Shown: positions 6,595-11,502, counted from the stretch's first letter. The stretch is 14,690 nt of DNA from JBAXTU01 sp037130015 (GCA_037130015.1 JBAXTU010000019.1:1-14690); one strand, 5' to 3'. Numbers and translations: made by a program. The notes: generated by a model not told the origin, from the sequence alone.

Positions 6595-6623
6595 TTGATA
6601 AAAATAGAGTTTTATGCTATATT
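6595..6623 (+). promoter_or_regulatory. Promoter upstream of the 28-residue basic peptide gene
   Basis: TTGATA (6595-6600), a 17-base spacer ending in TGC, and TATATT (6618-6623), a good extended -10 promoter. The start would be near 6630. It would make a leader of about 70 nt before the ATG at 6699. The leader contains a small GCC/GGC hairpin around 6630-6648 and a 16-codon frame starting at 6628, which I do not count as a gene. Confidence 0.65.
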
Positions 6624-6698
6624 ATTTATGTCGCCCTACTGGCGGCATTTAAAATCTGGATTATTTATAGTTTATTAAAAGTAAATATAAAATATTTT

Positions 6699-6785
6699 AT
6701 GTCAAAGAAAAAGAAAACAGATCCGCGCGTCAAAGTGCCAAAACTCAAATGGCGTGAGAAAAAATTGAAAAAGAAGGATAGATAA
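6699..6785 (+). CDS. 28-residue, very basic small protein
   Basis: ATG at 6699 to TAA at 6783-6785 encodes MSKKKKTDPRVKVPKLKWRE and eight more residues, mostly lysine. Thirteen of 28 residues are Lys and three more are Arg; there are few acidic residues and no hydrophobic segment. That suggests nucleic-acid or ribosome binding, in line with the tiny basic proteins of small genomes, but I do not recognise a family. It has a good promoter (6595-6623) and a possible second -10 (TAAAAT, 6688-6693) very close to the ATG. It is followed by a hairpin with a T-rich tail (6827-6868). No ribosome binding site is seen. Confidence 0.5.
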   Translation: MSKKKKTDPRVKVPKLKWREKKLKKKDR

Positions 6786-6794
6786 ACGCCTTAG

Positions 6795-6868
6795 TGTCAT
6801 CCCGACCGAGGCCTCAAGGCCGAGTGGAGGGATCCCTTAAAGAGGGGTTCCTCGGCATTTCTTTTTTA
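6795..6868 (+). terminator. Intergenic hairpin repeat that doubles as a terminator
   Basis: The block opens with GTGTCATCCCGACCGAGG, holds a small GGCC-TCAA-GGCC hairpin (6811-6821) and a 12-bp stem (6827-6838 with 6842-6853, three G-T pairs, loop AAA), and ends in a T-rich run (6857-6868). The wording TGTCATCCCGA...GGAGGGATCCC resembles dispersed intergenic repeats known in many bacteria. The stem plus T-run should stop transcripts coming from 6595 and from ftsEX. Only one copy is visible in the window. Confidence 0.55.
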
Positions 6869-6877
6869 TAAAGAAAA

Positions 6878-6907
6878 AACAAATTATATTCGGGGATCGT
6901 CTAATGG
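6878..6907 (+). repeat. Direct repeat: leader plus first 18 bases of tRNA-Gln
   Basis: This 30-base segment equals 7032-7061 with a single mismatch. The second copy is the leader and 5' end (acceptor strand and start of the D arm) of the intact tRNA-Gln. This first copy is broken off after tRNA base 18, where RNA element A begins. The pair of direct repeats 154 bp apart is what is expected when an element enters the 5' part of a tRNA gene and restores it. Confidence 0.9.
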
Positions 6908-7006
6908 GTCCGACCGGAAGGGAGGACGGGCAGAAGTGAGGCAAGGCCCGCAGGCCGAAGCCGAGACTTTGTTTGTTGCGACCATAAGGAGCAATAAACA
7001 CTGCCC
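6908..7006 (+). ncRNA. Structured RNA element A (related to element B next to DUF3800)
   Basis: Helices that can be read directly: hairpin 6908-6927 (GTCC/GGAC, tandem G-A pairs, CC/GG, loop GGAA); closing helix GGGCAG (6928-6933) with CTGCCC (7001-7006); an arm 6940-6962 with GGCC-CGCA-GGCC; and an arm 6970-7000 of ten pairs (one G-T) ending in CC-ATAA-GG. The tip GACCATAAGGA and the closing helix are identical to element B, while the arm bases differ yet still pair. It lies between the two direct repeats of the tRNA-Gln 5' end and has no protein gene of its own, so it may be a deleted remnant. Confidence 0.7.
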
Positions 7007-7043
7007 AGGAAGGGAACATCTTGGCACAATTAACAAATTATAA

Positions 7044-7114
7044 TCGGGGATCGTCTAATGGTAGGACAGTGGCCTTTGAAGCCATTAATCGGGGTTCGAG
7101 CCCCTGTCCCCGAG
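7044..7114 (+). tRNA. trnQ: tRNA-Gln (anticodon TTG)
   Basis: The acceptor TCGGGGA pairs with TCCCCGA, with the U1-A72 pair usual for glutamine tRNAs. The anticodon stem GTGGC/GCCAT (one G-T) encloses loop CTTTGAA with TTG at 34-36. The T stem is CGGGG/CCCCT-like with TTCGAGC. The discriminator is G and no CCA is encoded. A strong terminator follows at 7118-7157. Parts of this gene recur nearby: its first 18 bases at 6890-6907, its bases 7094-7110 inverted at 7161-7177, and AGCCCCTGTC again at 7314-7323. It appears to be an insertion target. Confidence 0.95.
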
Positions 7115-7117
7115 ATT

Positions 7118-7157
7118 AAAAAAACAAACACACCTAAACAGGTGTGTTTGTTTTTTT
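7118..7157 (+). terminator. Terminator of tRNA-Gln (works in both directions)
   Basis: A perfect stem of up to 18 pairs (7118-7135 with 7140-7157) with loop AAAC. The core ACAAACACACCT/AGGTGTGTTTGT is flanked by A's on the left and T's on the right, so it can end transcripts from either side. It separates tRNA-Gln from RNA element B. Confidence 0.9.
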
Positions 7158-7160
7158 ATT

Positions 7161-7177
7161 GGGACAGGGGCTCGAAC
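7161..7177 (-). repeat. 17-base inverted copy of the tRNA-Gln 3' half
   Basis: GGGACAGGGGCTCGAAC is the exact reverse complement of 7094-7110 in the tRNA-Gln (T loop, T stem and acceptor 3' strand). It runs directly into element B, and its bases 7163-7172 form the 5' strand of B's outer helix. It may be the remnant of a second, inverted tRNA-Gln copy or a target-derived sequence in the element. Confidence 0.9.
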
Positions 7178-7323
7178 GGGCAGAAGCGAGACAAATTTTA
7201 TGCCGATTTTTTGTAGGTATAAAATTTAAGCGAGCGTAGACAATTGCGACCATAAGGAGCAGTTGGCTCTGCCCAGGACAACGAAGTTGTTGCGGAAGCA
7301 ACAGCGAGGCGGAAGCCCCTGTC
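7163..7323 (+). ncRNA. Structured RNA element B, DUF3800-associated
   Basis: Outer helix of ten perfect pairs: GACAGGGGCT (7163-7172) with AGCCCCTGTC (7314-7323). Inner closing helix GGGCAG(A) (7178-7184) with (T)CTGCCC (7268-7274). Arm 7193-7227: twelve pairs, one G-T. Arm 7241-7265: seven pairs with tip CC-ATAA-GG. A 3' hairpin 7286-7305 has eight pairs and a GGAA loop, and a second GGAA loop sits at 7311-7314. GNRA-type loops occur on the plus strand only, so plus is the RNA strand. Published comparative work describes several RNA motifs lying beside DUF3800 genes, from memory without being able to say which motif. This element probably belongs to that group. No protein frame explains the region. 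Confidence 0.75.
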
Positions 7324-7337
7324 TAATTTGCCAACCC

Positions 7338-7379
7338 AGGACAAGCGCCATGAGAATGGCGCGCGGAAGCCCTTGTCCT
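7338..7379 (+). ncRNA. Structured RNA element C (3' part, related to the end of B)
   Basis: A helix AGGACAAG (7338-7345) with CTTGTCCT (7372-7379) encloses a hairpin with loop GAGA (7352-7355; stem CGCCAT/ATGGCG) and a small GC-GGAA-GC hairpin (7363-7370). It shares CCCAGGACAA and GCGGAAGCCC with the 3' part of B (7272-7281, 7309-7318). It looks like a second 3' domain, either part of the same RNA as B or a truncated third element. Its end touches the -35 box of the DUF3800 promoter. Confidence 0.55.
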
Positions 7380-7407
7380 TGATTTTTATAGTTGAAGGTG
7401 GGATAAT
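7379..7407 (+). promoter_or_regulatory. Promoter of the DUF3800 gene
   Basis: TTGATT (7379-7384), a 17-base spacer ending in TGG, and GATAAT (7402-7407). The start would be near 7414, about 18 nt before the ATG at 7432. The same wording GTGGGATAATT recurs in the promoter of the methyltransferase gene (8489-8498). Confidence 0.65.
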
Positions 7408-7431
7408 TGTAAAAGAAATATTAAATGGTTT

Positions 7432-8058
7432 ATGTTGGTTTTTATAGACGATTCCGGCGATCCCGGATTTAAATTTAATAAAGGTTCTTCAGAATTTTTT
7501 TCAATTTCCATGGTTATTTTTGATGATAATCTGGAAGCTGAAAAAACAGCAGTGGCCATAAAGCAATTAAAAAGAGATTTAAAATTTACAGAGAGTACCG
7601 AATTTAAATTTTGCAAAACCAAACAAAAATATCGATTAGCTTTTTTAGAAACAATTAAACCATTTAATTTTGCGGTTAGAAGTTTGATAGTAAAAAAATC
7701 AGATATAAGGAGTTTGGAATTGCGGAATAATAAAGAGTCATTCTATAGCTATTTTATTAAAATGGCTCTCAAACATACTAACAACTCAATTGTTAATGCT
7801 AGTATAAAAATTGATGGCAGTGGAGATAGGCAATTTCGCAAAAGTTTTCTTAATTATTTGCATAGAGAATTGAATGATGGTGACATGGTGGTGGTTAAAA
7901 AATGTCGATTGGTTGATTCTAAAAATGATGTTTTAATTCAAATGGCTGATATGGTTGCTGGTAGTATTAATAGATCATGCTATAAAAATAAAAATAATTG
8001 TTTAAGGTATAAGACAATAATAGAAGGACATATTAAAAATATTTGGAATTTTAAATAA
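7432..8058 (+). CDS. DUF3800 protein
   Basis: A 208-residue protein with the family's opening MLVFIDDSGDPGFK (residues 1-14). A central acidic patch, IKIDGSGDRQF, spans 126-136, and the C-terminal motif VLIQMADMVAGSINR spans 167-181. The spread of conserved Asp residues (6, 7, 10, 128, 132, 173) suggests a metal-dependent, RNase H-like nuclease; that is a view of the family, not proof of activity here. DUF3800 genes are often found with mobile elements, defence loci and structured RNAs. Here three RNA elements of one type lie upstream and a convergent small RNA ends at its stop codon. I chose ATG 7432 because the motif begins there; the ATG at 7425 is out of frame. Confidence 0.85.
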   Translation: MLVFIDDSGDPGFKFNKGSSEFFSISMVIFDDNLEAEKTAVAIKQLKRDLKFTESTEFKFCKTKQKYRLAFLETIKPFNFAVRSLIVKKSDIRSLELRNNKESFYSYFIKMALKHTNNSIVNASIKIDGSGDRQFRKSFLNYLHRELNDGDMVVVKKCRLVDSKNDVLIQMADMVAGSINRSCYKNKNNCLRYKTIIEGHIKNIWNFK

Positions 8059-8158
8059 CAAAAAACAACCTCTTGCGAGGTTGATTCCGACCATGTTCCT
8101 ATACTGGTTGTCCCAGTCACGCCACCGTCCGGTGACAGTTCAGAATACAGGTCTTTGT
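8059..8158 (-). ncRNA. Unidentified small RNA of about 100 nt with its own promoter and terminator
   Basis: On the minus strand a promoter (8165-8193) is followed by about 100 bases that fold compactly and a terminator. An outer helix forms from the complements of 8147-8153 and 8089-8096 with one bulged base. It encloses hairpin CACC-GGAC-GGTG (complement of 8123-8134) and hairpin ACTGG-GACAA-CCAGT (complement of 8103-8117). The terminator stem has the GNRA loop GCAA, which fixes the strand. It converges with the DUF3800 gene and ends at that gene's stop codon. It does not show the SRP RNA core or other families I know. It could be a partner RNA of DUF3800, an independent regulator, or an antisense terminator region. 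Confidence 0.6.
8060..8083 (-). terminator. Intrinsic terminator of the minus-strand small RNA
   Basis: On the minus strand CAACCTC-GCAA-GAGGTTG forms seven pairs, followed by TTTTTT. On the plus strand the hairpin is followed by ATTCC, not T's, so it serves the minus-strand RNA rather than the DUF3800 mRNA. Confidence 0.8.
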
Positions 8159-8164
8159 ACTTTT

Positions 8165-8193
8165 ATTGTAATATATAATTACAAAAAAATCAA
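8165..8193 (-). promoter_or_regulatory. Promoter of the minus-strand small RNA
   Basis: On the minus strand TTGATT (complement of 8188-8193), a 17-base spacer and TACAAT (complement of 8165-8170). The start would be near 8158. Confidence 0.6.
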
Positions 8194-8232
8194 TTAATCT
8201 GTGGATAACTATGAAATTTTATCTAAATTAAC

Positions 8233-8260
8233 TTGTTTTTTTGCGTCTTTTTGATATAAT
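8233..8260 (+). promoter_or_regulatory. Promoter of the 42-residue membrane peptide gene
   Basis: TTGTTT (8233-8238), a 16-base spacer ending in TGA, and a perfect TATAAT (8255-8260). The start would be near 8267, 13 nt before the ATG at 8280. Confidence 0.65.
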
Positions 8261-8279
8261 TATTCTAGAAAGTTTCATT

Positions 8280-8408
8280 ATGGGTTCAAAAAAATCATCA
8301 ATACTAATATCAAAAATATTGCTATCAATTGCGATGGGTGGTTTTTGCTTGACTTTTGTAGCATCTTTAGTTAAAATGCCTATAGGCATTTTAACTAAAG
8401 ATGCTTGA
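8280..8408 (+). CDS. 42-residue small membrane peptide
   Basis: ATG 8280 to TGA 8406-8408. The product begins MGSKKSSILISKILLSIAMG and continues through GFCLTFVASLV to a short polar tail ending LTKDA. It has a basic N-terminus and one hydrophobic helix (about residues 8-32), as expected for a single-pass membrane peptide or a secreted peptide precursor. The promoter is good. The last 15 codons before the stop coincide with a 46-bp perfect palindrome, so the C-terminus is constrained by, or was created by, that structure. A terminator follows at 8436-8460. It sits alone between the DUF3800 locus and the methyltransferase operon. A toxin of a small toxin-antitoxin pair is one possibility, unproven. 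Confidence 0.5.
   Translation: MGSKKSSILISKILLSIAMGGFCLTFVASLVKMPIGILTKDA
8360..8405. repeat. 46-bp perfect palindrome
   Basis: Bases 8361-8380 pair perfectly with 8385-8404, the centre TATA is itself palindromic, and A8360/T8405 add one more pair. It lies inside the 42-codon gene and ends at the base before the stop codon. It is followed by AATAATTTTTTG, so in RNA it could act as a long terminator-like hairpin. Confidence 0.95.
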
Positions 8409-8435
8409 AATAATTTTTTGTTTACTTAATTAATG

Positions 8436-8460
8436 CGGCGTAATGCCGTTTTTTTGTTTT
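8436..8460 (+). terminator. Terminator after the small membrane peptide gene
   Basis: CGGC (8436-8439) pairs with GCCG (8445-8448) around a five-base loop, followed by a T-run broken by one G (8449-8460). The stem is short but GC-only. Confidence 0.65.
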
Positions 8461-8468
8461 TTATAAAA

Positions 8469-8497
8469 TTGCAATTTGCGGTCAAAAGTGGGATAAT
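8469..8497 (+). promoter_or_regulatory. Promoter of the methyltransferase-nuclease operon
   Basis: TTGCAA (8469-8474), a 17-base spacer ending in TGG, and GATAAT (8492-8497). The start would be near 8504, giving an 80-nt leader to the ATG at 8584. The leader holds the palindrome ATGTACAT (8532-8539), which might be an operator; no controller protein gene is visible. Confidence 0.6.
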
Positions 8498-8583
8498 TAT
8501 CATAGTTTATTAAATCTATAGGTTGTTTACGATGTACATTGGATAGTGCATGGGCAATCTTGAGAAGTATTAAAAAAATAAAT

Positions 8584-9573
8584 ATGGAAAAGAAATCTTC
8601 AAATAAAAGTTTGCGTAAAGCAAATAAAGACAAGAATGATGAGTTTTACACTCAACTTGCTGATATTGAAAATGAACTTAAACACTATAAAGACCAATTC
8701 CGAGGTAAGGTAGTTTTTTGTAATTGTGATGATCCGAAAGAAAGTAACTTTGTTAAATATTTTAGCATGAATTTTGAACACTTAGGTTTAAAAAAATTGA
8801 TCGCCACGCACTATAAGGATGCAAATTTATTTACGAAAGAATCGCCTTATAAATTGGAATATACTGGAGATAAAAATGGTAATCGCATGCCTGATCAGAA
8901 TGAATTTATGACCAAGATGATAGACACCGGTGATTTTCGTAGCGAAGAGTGTCTTAAACTACTCAAAGAAGCGGATATAGTTGTAACTAATCCGCCATTC
9001 TCGCTGTTTCGTGAATATATTGCGCAAATTTTCGAGTATGATAAGAAATTTTTAATTATGGGCAATCAAAATGCGATTACTTATAAAGAAATTTTTAAAT
9101 TGATTAAAGAGAATAAGGTATGGCTTGGACAAAGTTTAAATGGTAGAAATATCTTATTTCAAATTCCGGATTACTATGAAAGTTACTACAAAATTTTAGA
9201 CGGTAAAAAATATGCATTTCCGAAAGGAGTGGTATGGTTTACTAATCTTGATGTGCCAAAACGAAATGAAGAAATGGTATTGTACAAAAAATATACTAAA
9301 GAAGAATATCCTACTTATGATAATTATGATGCGATAAATGTCGACAGGACAGAACAAATTCCTTTAGACTATGCTGGAGCTATAGGTGTGCCAATTACTT
9401 TTTTACATAAATACAGCCCCAAGCAATTTGAAATTATAGATGGACTTAACCGTTATAGTATTTTGTCTGGGCCTACTGACGAAACTAGGGGTAAATATTT
9501 AGCACAAATAAATGGTAAGCCCACCTATGTTAGAATTGTAATTAAAAATAAGAAAGTAAAAAAAATAGTATGA
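8584..9573 (+). CDS. EcoRI-family adenine-specific DNA methyltransferase
   Basis: A 329-residue protein from ATG 8584, close to the size of M.EcoRI. The upstream TTG at 8539 would add 15 residues with no family likeness, so I prefer the ATG. It opens with the family block KNDEFYTQLADIENELKHYK (17-36) and GKVVFCNCDDPKESNFVKYF (41-60), the cofactor-binding region of this family. The catalytic motif IV is NPPF (136-139). IMGNQNAITYKEIF (158-171) and NGRNILFQIPDYY (186-198) continue the family pattern. It would transfer a methyl group from AdoMet to adenine N6; the target site cannot be read from the sequence. The stop overlaps the next start (ATGA), so it is translationally coupled to the HNH nuclease. 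Together they look like a restriction-modification pair. Confidence 0.9.
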   Translation: MEKKSSNKSLRKANKDKNDEFYTQLADIENELKHYKDQFRGKVVFCNCDDPKESNFVKYFSMNFEHLGLKKLIATHYKDANLFTKESPYKLEYTGDKNGNRMPDQNEFMTKMIDTGDFRSEECLKLLKEADIVVTNPPFSLFREYIAQIFEYDKKFLIMGNQNAITYKEIFKLIKENKVWLGQSLNGRNILFQIPDYYESYYKILDGKKYAFPKGVVWFTNLDVPKRNEEMVLYKKYTKEEYPTYDNYDAINVDRTEQIPLDYAGAIGVPITFLHKYSPKQFEIIDGLNRYSILSGPTDETRGKYLAQINGKPTYVRIVIKNKKVKKIV

Positions 9574-10676
9574 AAATTGAGCTATATAAAATTTCAGTAC
9601 GAAAAGTAATTGCCGGCTACAAAGACAGCGCCGAAGAAGGTGTAGTCGCTTATGGTGGCAAGCTTGATATTCGTCCAAAGTATCAGCGTGAGTTTGTTTA
9701 TAAAGGTCACCAGCGTGACGCTGTTCTTGAGACAATTAAAAATGGTTTTCCACTCAATGTAATGTATTGGGTTAAAACTGACGAGGGTAATTATGAAGTG
9801 TTGGACGGCCAACAGCGTACCATTAGTATTGGGCAATATGTAAACGGAGATTTTTCATTGAATGACCGGTTTTTTCATAACTTAACAGACGAAGAACAAA
9901 ACCAGATTTTGGATTATGAACTCATGATTTATTTTTGTGAGGGCAAAGACAAAGAACGGCTGGACTGGTTCAGGATAATTAATATTGCCGGTGAAAAATT
10001 GACTGACCAAGAATTACGTAATGCAGTGTATACCGGACCATGGTTAAGTGACGCTAAATTAAAATTCAGTAAATCAAACTGTGCGGCATATCTCTTAGCA
10101 AATGATGGCGGCTCATTAGTGAGTGGGTCGCCAATTCGCCAGGAATATCTAGAAACAGCACTCTCATGGATTAATGATAGTAAGATAGAAGATTATATGG
10201 CTAAGCATCAACATAACAAAAACGCTGACGAGCTGTGGCAATATTTTCAGGATGTGATTGTGTGGGCGCGAAAGACTTTTATAAATTATCGTCGAGAAAT
10301 GAACAGTGTTGGATGGGGAGAACTTTATAATAAATTTAAAGACAAAAAATTGAACGCTAGTAAAATAGAAGCCGAGATTAAAGAATTAATGGTAGATGAA
10401 GATGTGACGAAAAAATCCGGCATTTATCCGTATGTTTTAACGAGACAAGAAAAGTACCTTTCAATTCGCGCTTTTACTGATAAAATGAAACGCGAAGCGT
10501 ATGAGAGGCAGAATGGTATTTGTCAGCATTGTAAAGGTGATAATAAGAAAAAGAAATGGGAAATTGAAGAAATGGAAGCTGATCATATTAAACCATGGTA
10601 TGAGGGAGGAAAAACGATTGCAGAAAATTGTCAGATGTTATGTAAGCAAGATAATCGAACTAAATCCGGAAAGTAA
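9570..10676 (+). CDS. DUF262-HNH nuclease, partner of the methyltransferase
   Basis: A 368-residue two-domain protein. The N-terminal DUF262 (ParB/GmrS-like NTPase-type) domain has RPKYQREFVYK (35-45), VLDGQQRT (77-84) and the family's later helices. The C-terminal HNH domain (about 305-368) has a CxxC (C318, C321), DHI (338-340), the Asn in AENCQMLC (351-358) and DNRTKSG. DGQQR is the family's nucleotide-handling motif and the HNH residues form a ββα-metal site. DUF262-HNH proteins occur in restriction and modification-dependent systems (compare GmrSD, which carries DUF262 with DUF1524). Four-base overlap with the methyltransferase gene indicates one operon. It is the likely restriction enzyme; whether it cuts unmodified or modified DNA is open. 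Confidence 0.85.
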   Translation: MKIELYKISVRKVIAGYKDSAEEGVVAYGGKLDIRPKYQREFVYKGHQRDAVLETIKNGFPLNVMYWVKTDEGNYEVLDGQQRTISIGQYVNGDFSLNDRFFHNLTDEEQNQILDYELMIYFCEGKDKERLDWFRIINIAGEKLTDQELRNAVYTGPWLSDAKLKFSKSNCAAYLLANDGGSLVSGSPIRQEYLETALSWINDSKIEDYMAKHQHNKNADELWQYFQDVIVWARKTFINYRREMNSVGWGELYNKFKDKKLNASKIEAEIKELMVDEDVTKKSGIYPYVLTRQEKYLSIRAFTDKMKREAYERQNGICQHCKGDNKKKKWEIEEMEADHIKPWYEGGKTIAENCQMLCKQDNRTKSGK

Positions 10677-10694
10677 GGTAATAAGTTTAAAAAT

Positions 10695-11285
10695 ATGTTC
10701 AAGGTTGGTGCTAGATTTATTGGTGATTTTAAAGATGGCGATAATATTAAATATAATTTAGAGATTCTTAATGTCTTATATACTTATTATAATCAGGCAG
10801 TACTAACTAGAGAAAAACTTTTACTCTGCAAACCGATAATTATTTTATTAGTTTCTGTTATTGAGGCTGTAGTAGACGATTTATTTTTTAAAATTGATAG
10901 GTATCATAGAGAAGGAGTATCTAATATACCAATCGAGATGATGGAAAAAATAAGAAGTAAAAAATACAAAAAATTGGATAATCAGTTGGATTTATGCATT
11001 AAGTATGATATTTTTGATGGTGTTTTAAGTAATTTTTATGCAACACTAAAAGAATTAATAAAATTAAGAAATAGAATACATATTCAAAATAATAAAATGT
11101 ATATACCATTAGATGAAGATGACGCTTTTAGTGAATCAAAAAAAGTTTCGGCAGAAAAAATCTGTGAATATATTTTTAAAAAAATGGTTAATAAATTTGA
11201 TAGAGGGCCATCTTTTAATGATTATATTGGTTATTTCGAAATGCCATGGGAAGAACATTTTTCTAACAGTAAGAATAAATTATAA
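10695..11285 (+). CDS. Helical protein of unknown function, possibly HEPN-like
   Basis: A 196-residue protein, rich in Lys, Ile and Asn, predicted mostly helical by composition. I do not recognise a firm family. ELIKLRNRIHIQNNK (120-134) carries an RN-x-x-H pattern (Arg125, Asn126, His129) reminiscent of HEPN ribonucleases, though the spacing is one residue shorter than the usual Rx4-6H. IIILLVSVIEAVVDDLFF (48-65) could be a packing helix before it, as in HEPN folds. It starts 18 bp after the HNH gene and ends before the operon's terminator at 11384, so it is probably the third member of the restriction operon. It might be an abortive-infection effector, an immunity factor or unrelated cargo. 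Confidence 0.6.
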   Translation: MFKVGARFIGDFKDGDNIKYNLEILNVLYTYYNQAVLTREKLLLCKPIIILLVSVIEAVVDDLFFKIDRYHREGVSNIPIEMMEKIRSKKYKKLDNQLDLCIKYDIFDGVLSNFYATLKELIKLRNRIHIQNNKMYIPLDEDDAFSESKKVSAEKICEYIFKKMVNKFDRGPSFNDYIGYFEMPWEEHFSNSKNKL

Positions 11286-11383
11286 ATTGGTGTAGTAGAC
11301 GATTATTGCGTTTATGCGGCAGCAGTTAACAATAAAATCAATTAAAATTATTTTATGTTTTGGAGATTCAGAAAAATAAAAAT

Positions 11384-11408
11384 CACTCCTTCTCAGGAGT
11401 GCTTTTTT
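11384..11408 (+). terminator. Terminator of the restriction-modification operon
   Basis: CACTCCT (11384-11390) and AGGAGTG (11395-11401) form seven perfect pairs around loop TCTC, followed by C and six T's. The 98 bases between the last gene and this stem hold no frame or structure that I can support. Confidence 0.9.
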
Positions 11409-11419
11409 ATCTCCTCCTC

Positions 11420-11448
11420 TTGACAATCCCTCCCAAATCCCTTAGTAT
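11420..11448 (+). promoter_or_regulatory. Promoter of the 123-residue protein gene
   Basis: A perfect TTGACA (11420-11425), a 17-base spacer and TAGTAT (11443-11448). A strong ribosome binding site GGAGG (11488-11492) lies 10 bases before the ATG at 11503. This combination resembles the M16 gene at 660 and differs from most genes here. Confidence 0.65.
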
Positions 11449-11502
11449 ATATTCACTTGAATTTTGTGTTCCTTTTAACCATAAAACGGAGGTTAGTTAA
11501 AG

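Noticed and set aside
6628..6678. 16-codon frame at the predicted transcription start near 6630
   Set aside because: Too short to judge, with no run of regulatory codons; probably just the leader of the basic peptide mRNA.
6837..7019. 60-codon minus-strand frame across RNA element A
   Set aside because: It lies over tRNA fragments and paired RNA arms, has no ribosome binding site and shows no protein-like pattern. The covarying helices explain the region better.
6908..7380. Group I or group II intron in tRNA-Gln
   Set aside because: The intact tRNA has no interruption, the elements are too short, and no group I core or domain V pattern was seen.
8059..8158. SRP RNA, 6S RNA or tmRNA on the minus strand
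   Set aside because: The SRP core with its GGAA loop and conserved internal loops is absent, the length is far short of 6S RNA or tmRNA, and there is no tRNA-like end.
8200..8208. Perfect DnaA box (TGTGGATAA, complement of TTATCCACA)
   Set aside because: A single box without a cluster, an AT-rich unwinding repeat or a dnaA/dnaN neighbourhood does not support an origin. It may be chance.
8539..8583. TTG start 15 codons before the methyltransferase ATG
   Set aside because: Family likeness begins after the ATG at 8584, and the protein then has nearly the length of M.EcoRI.
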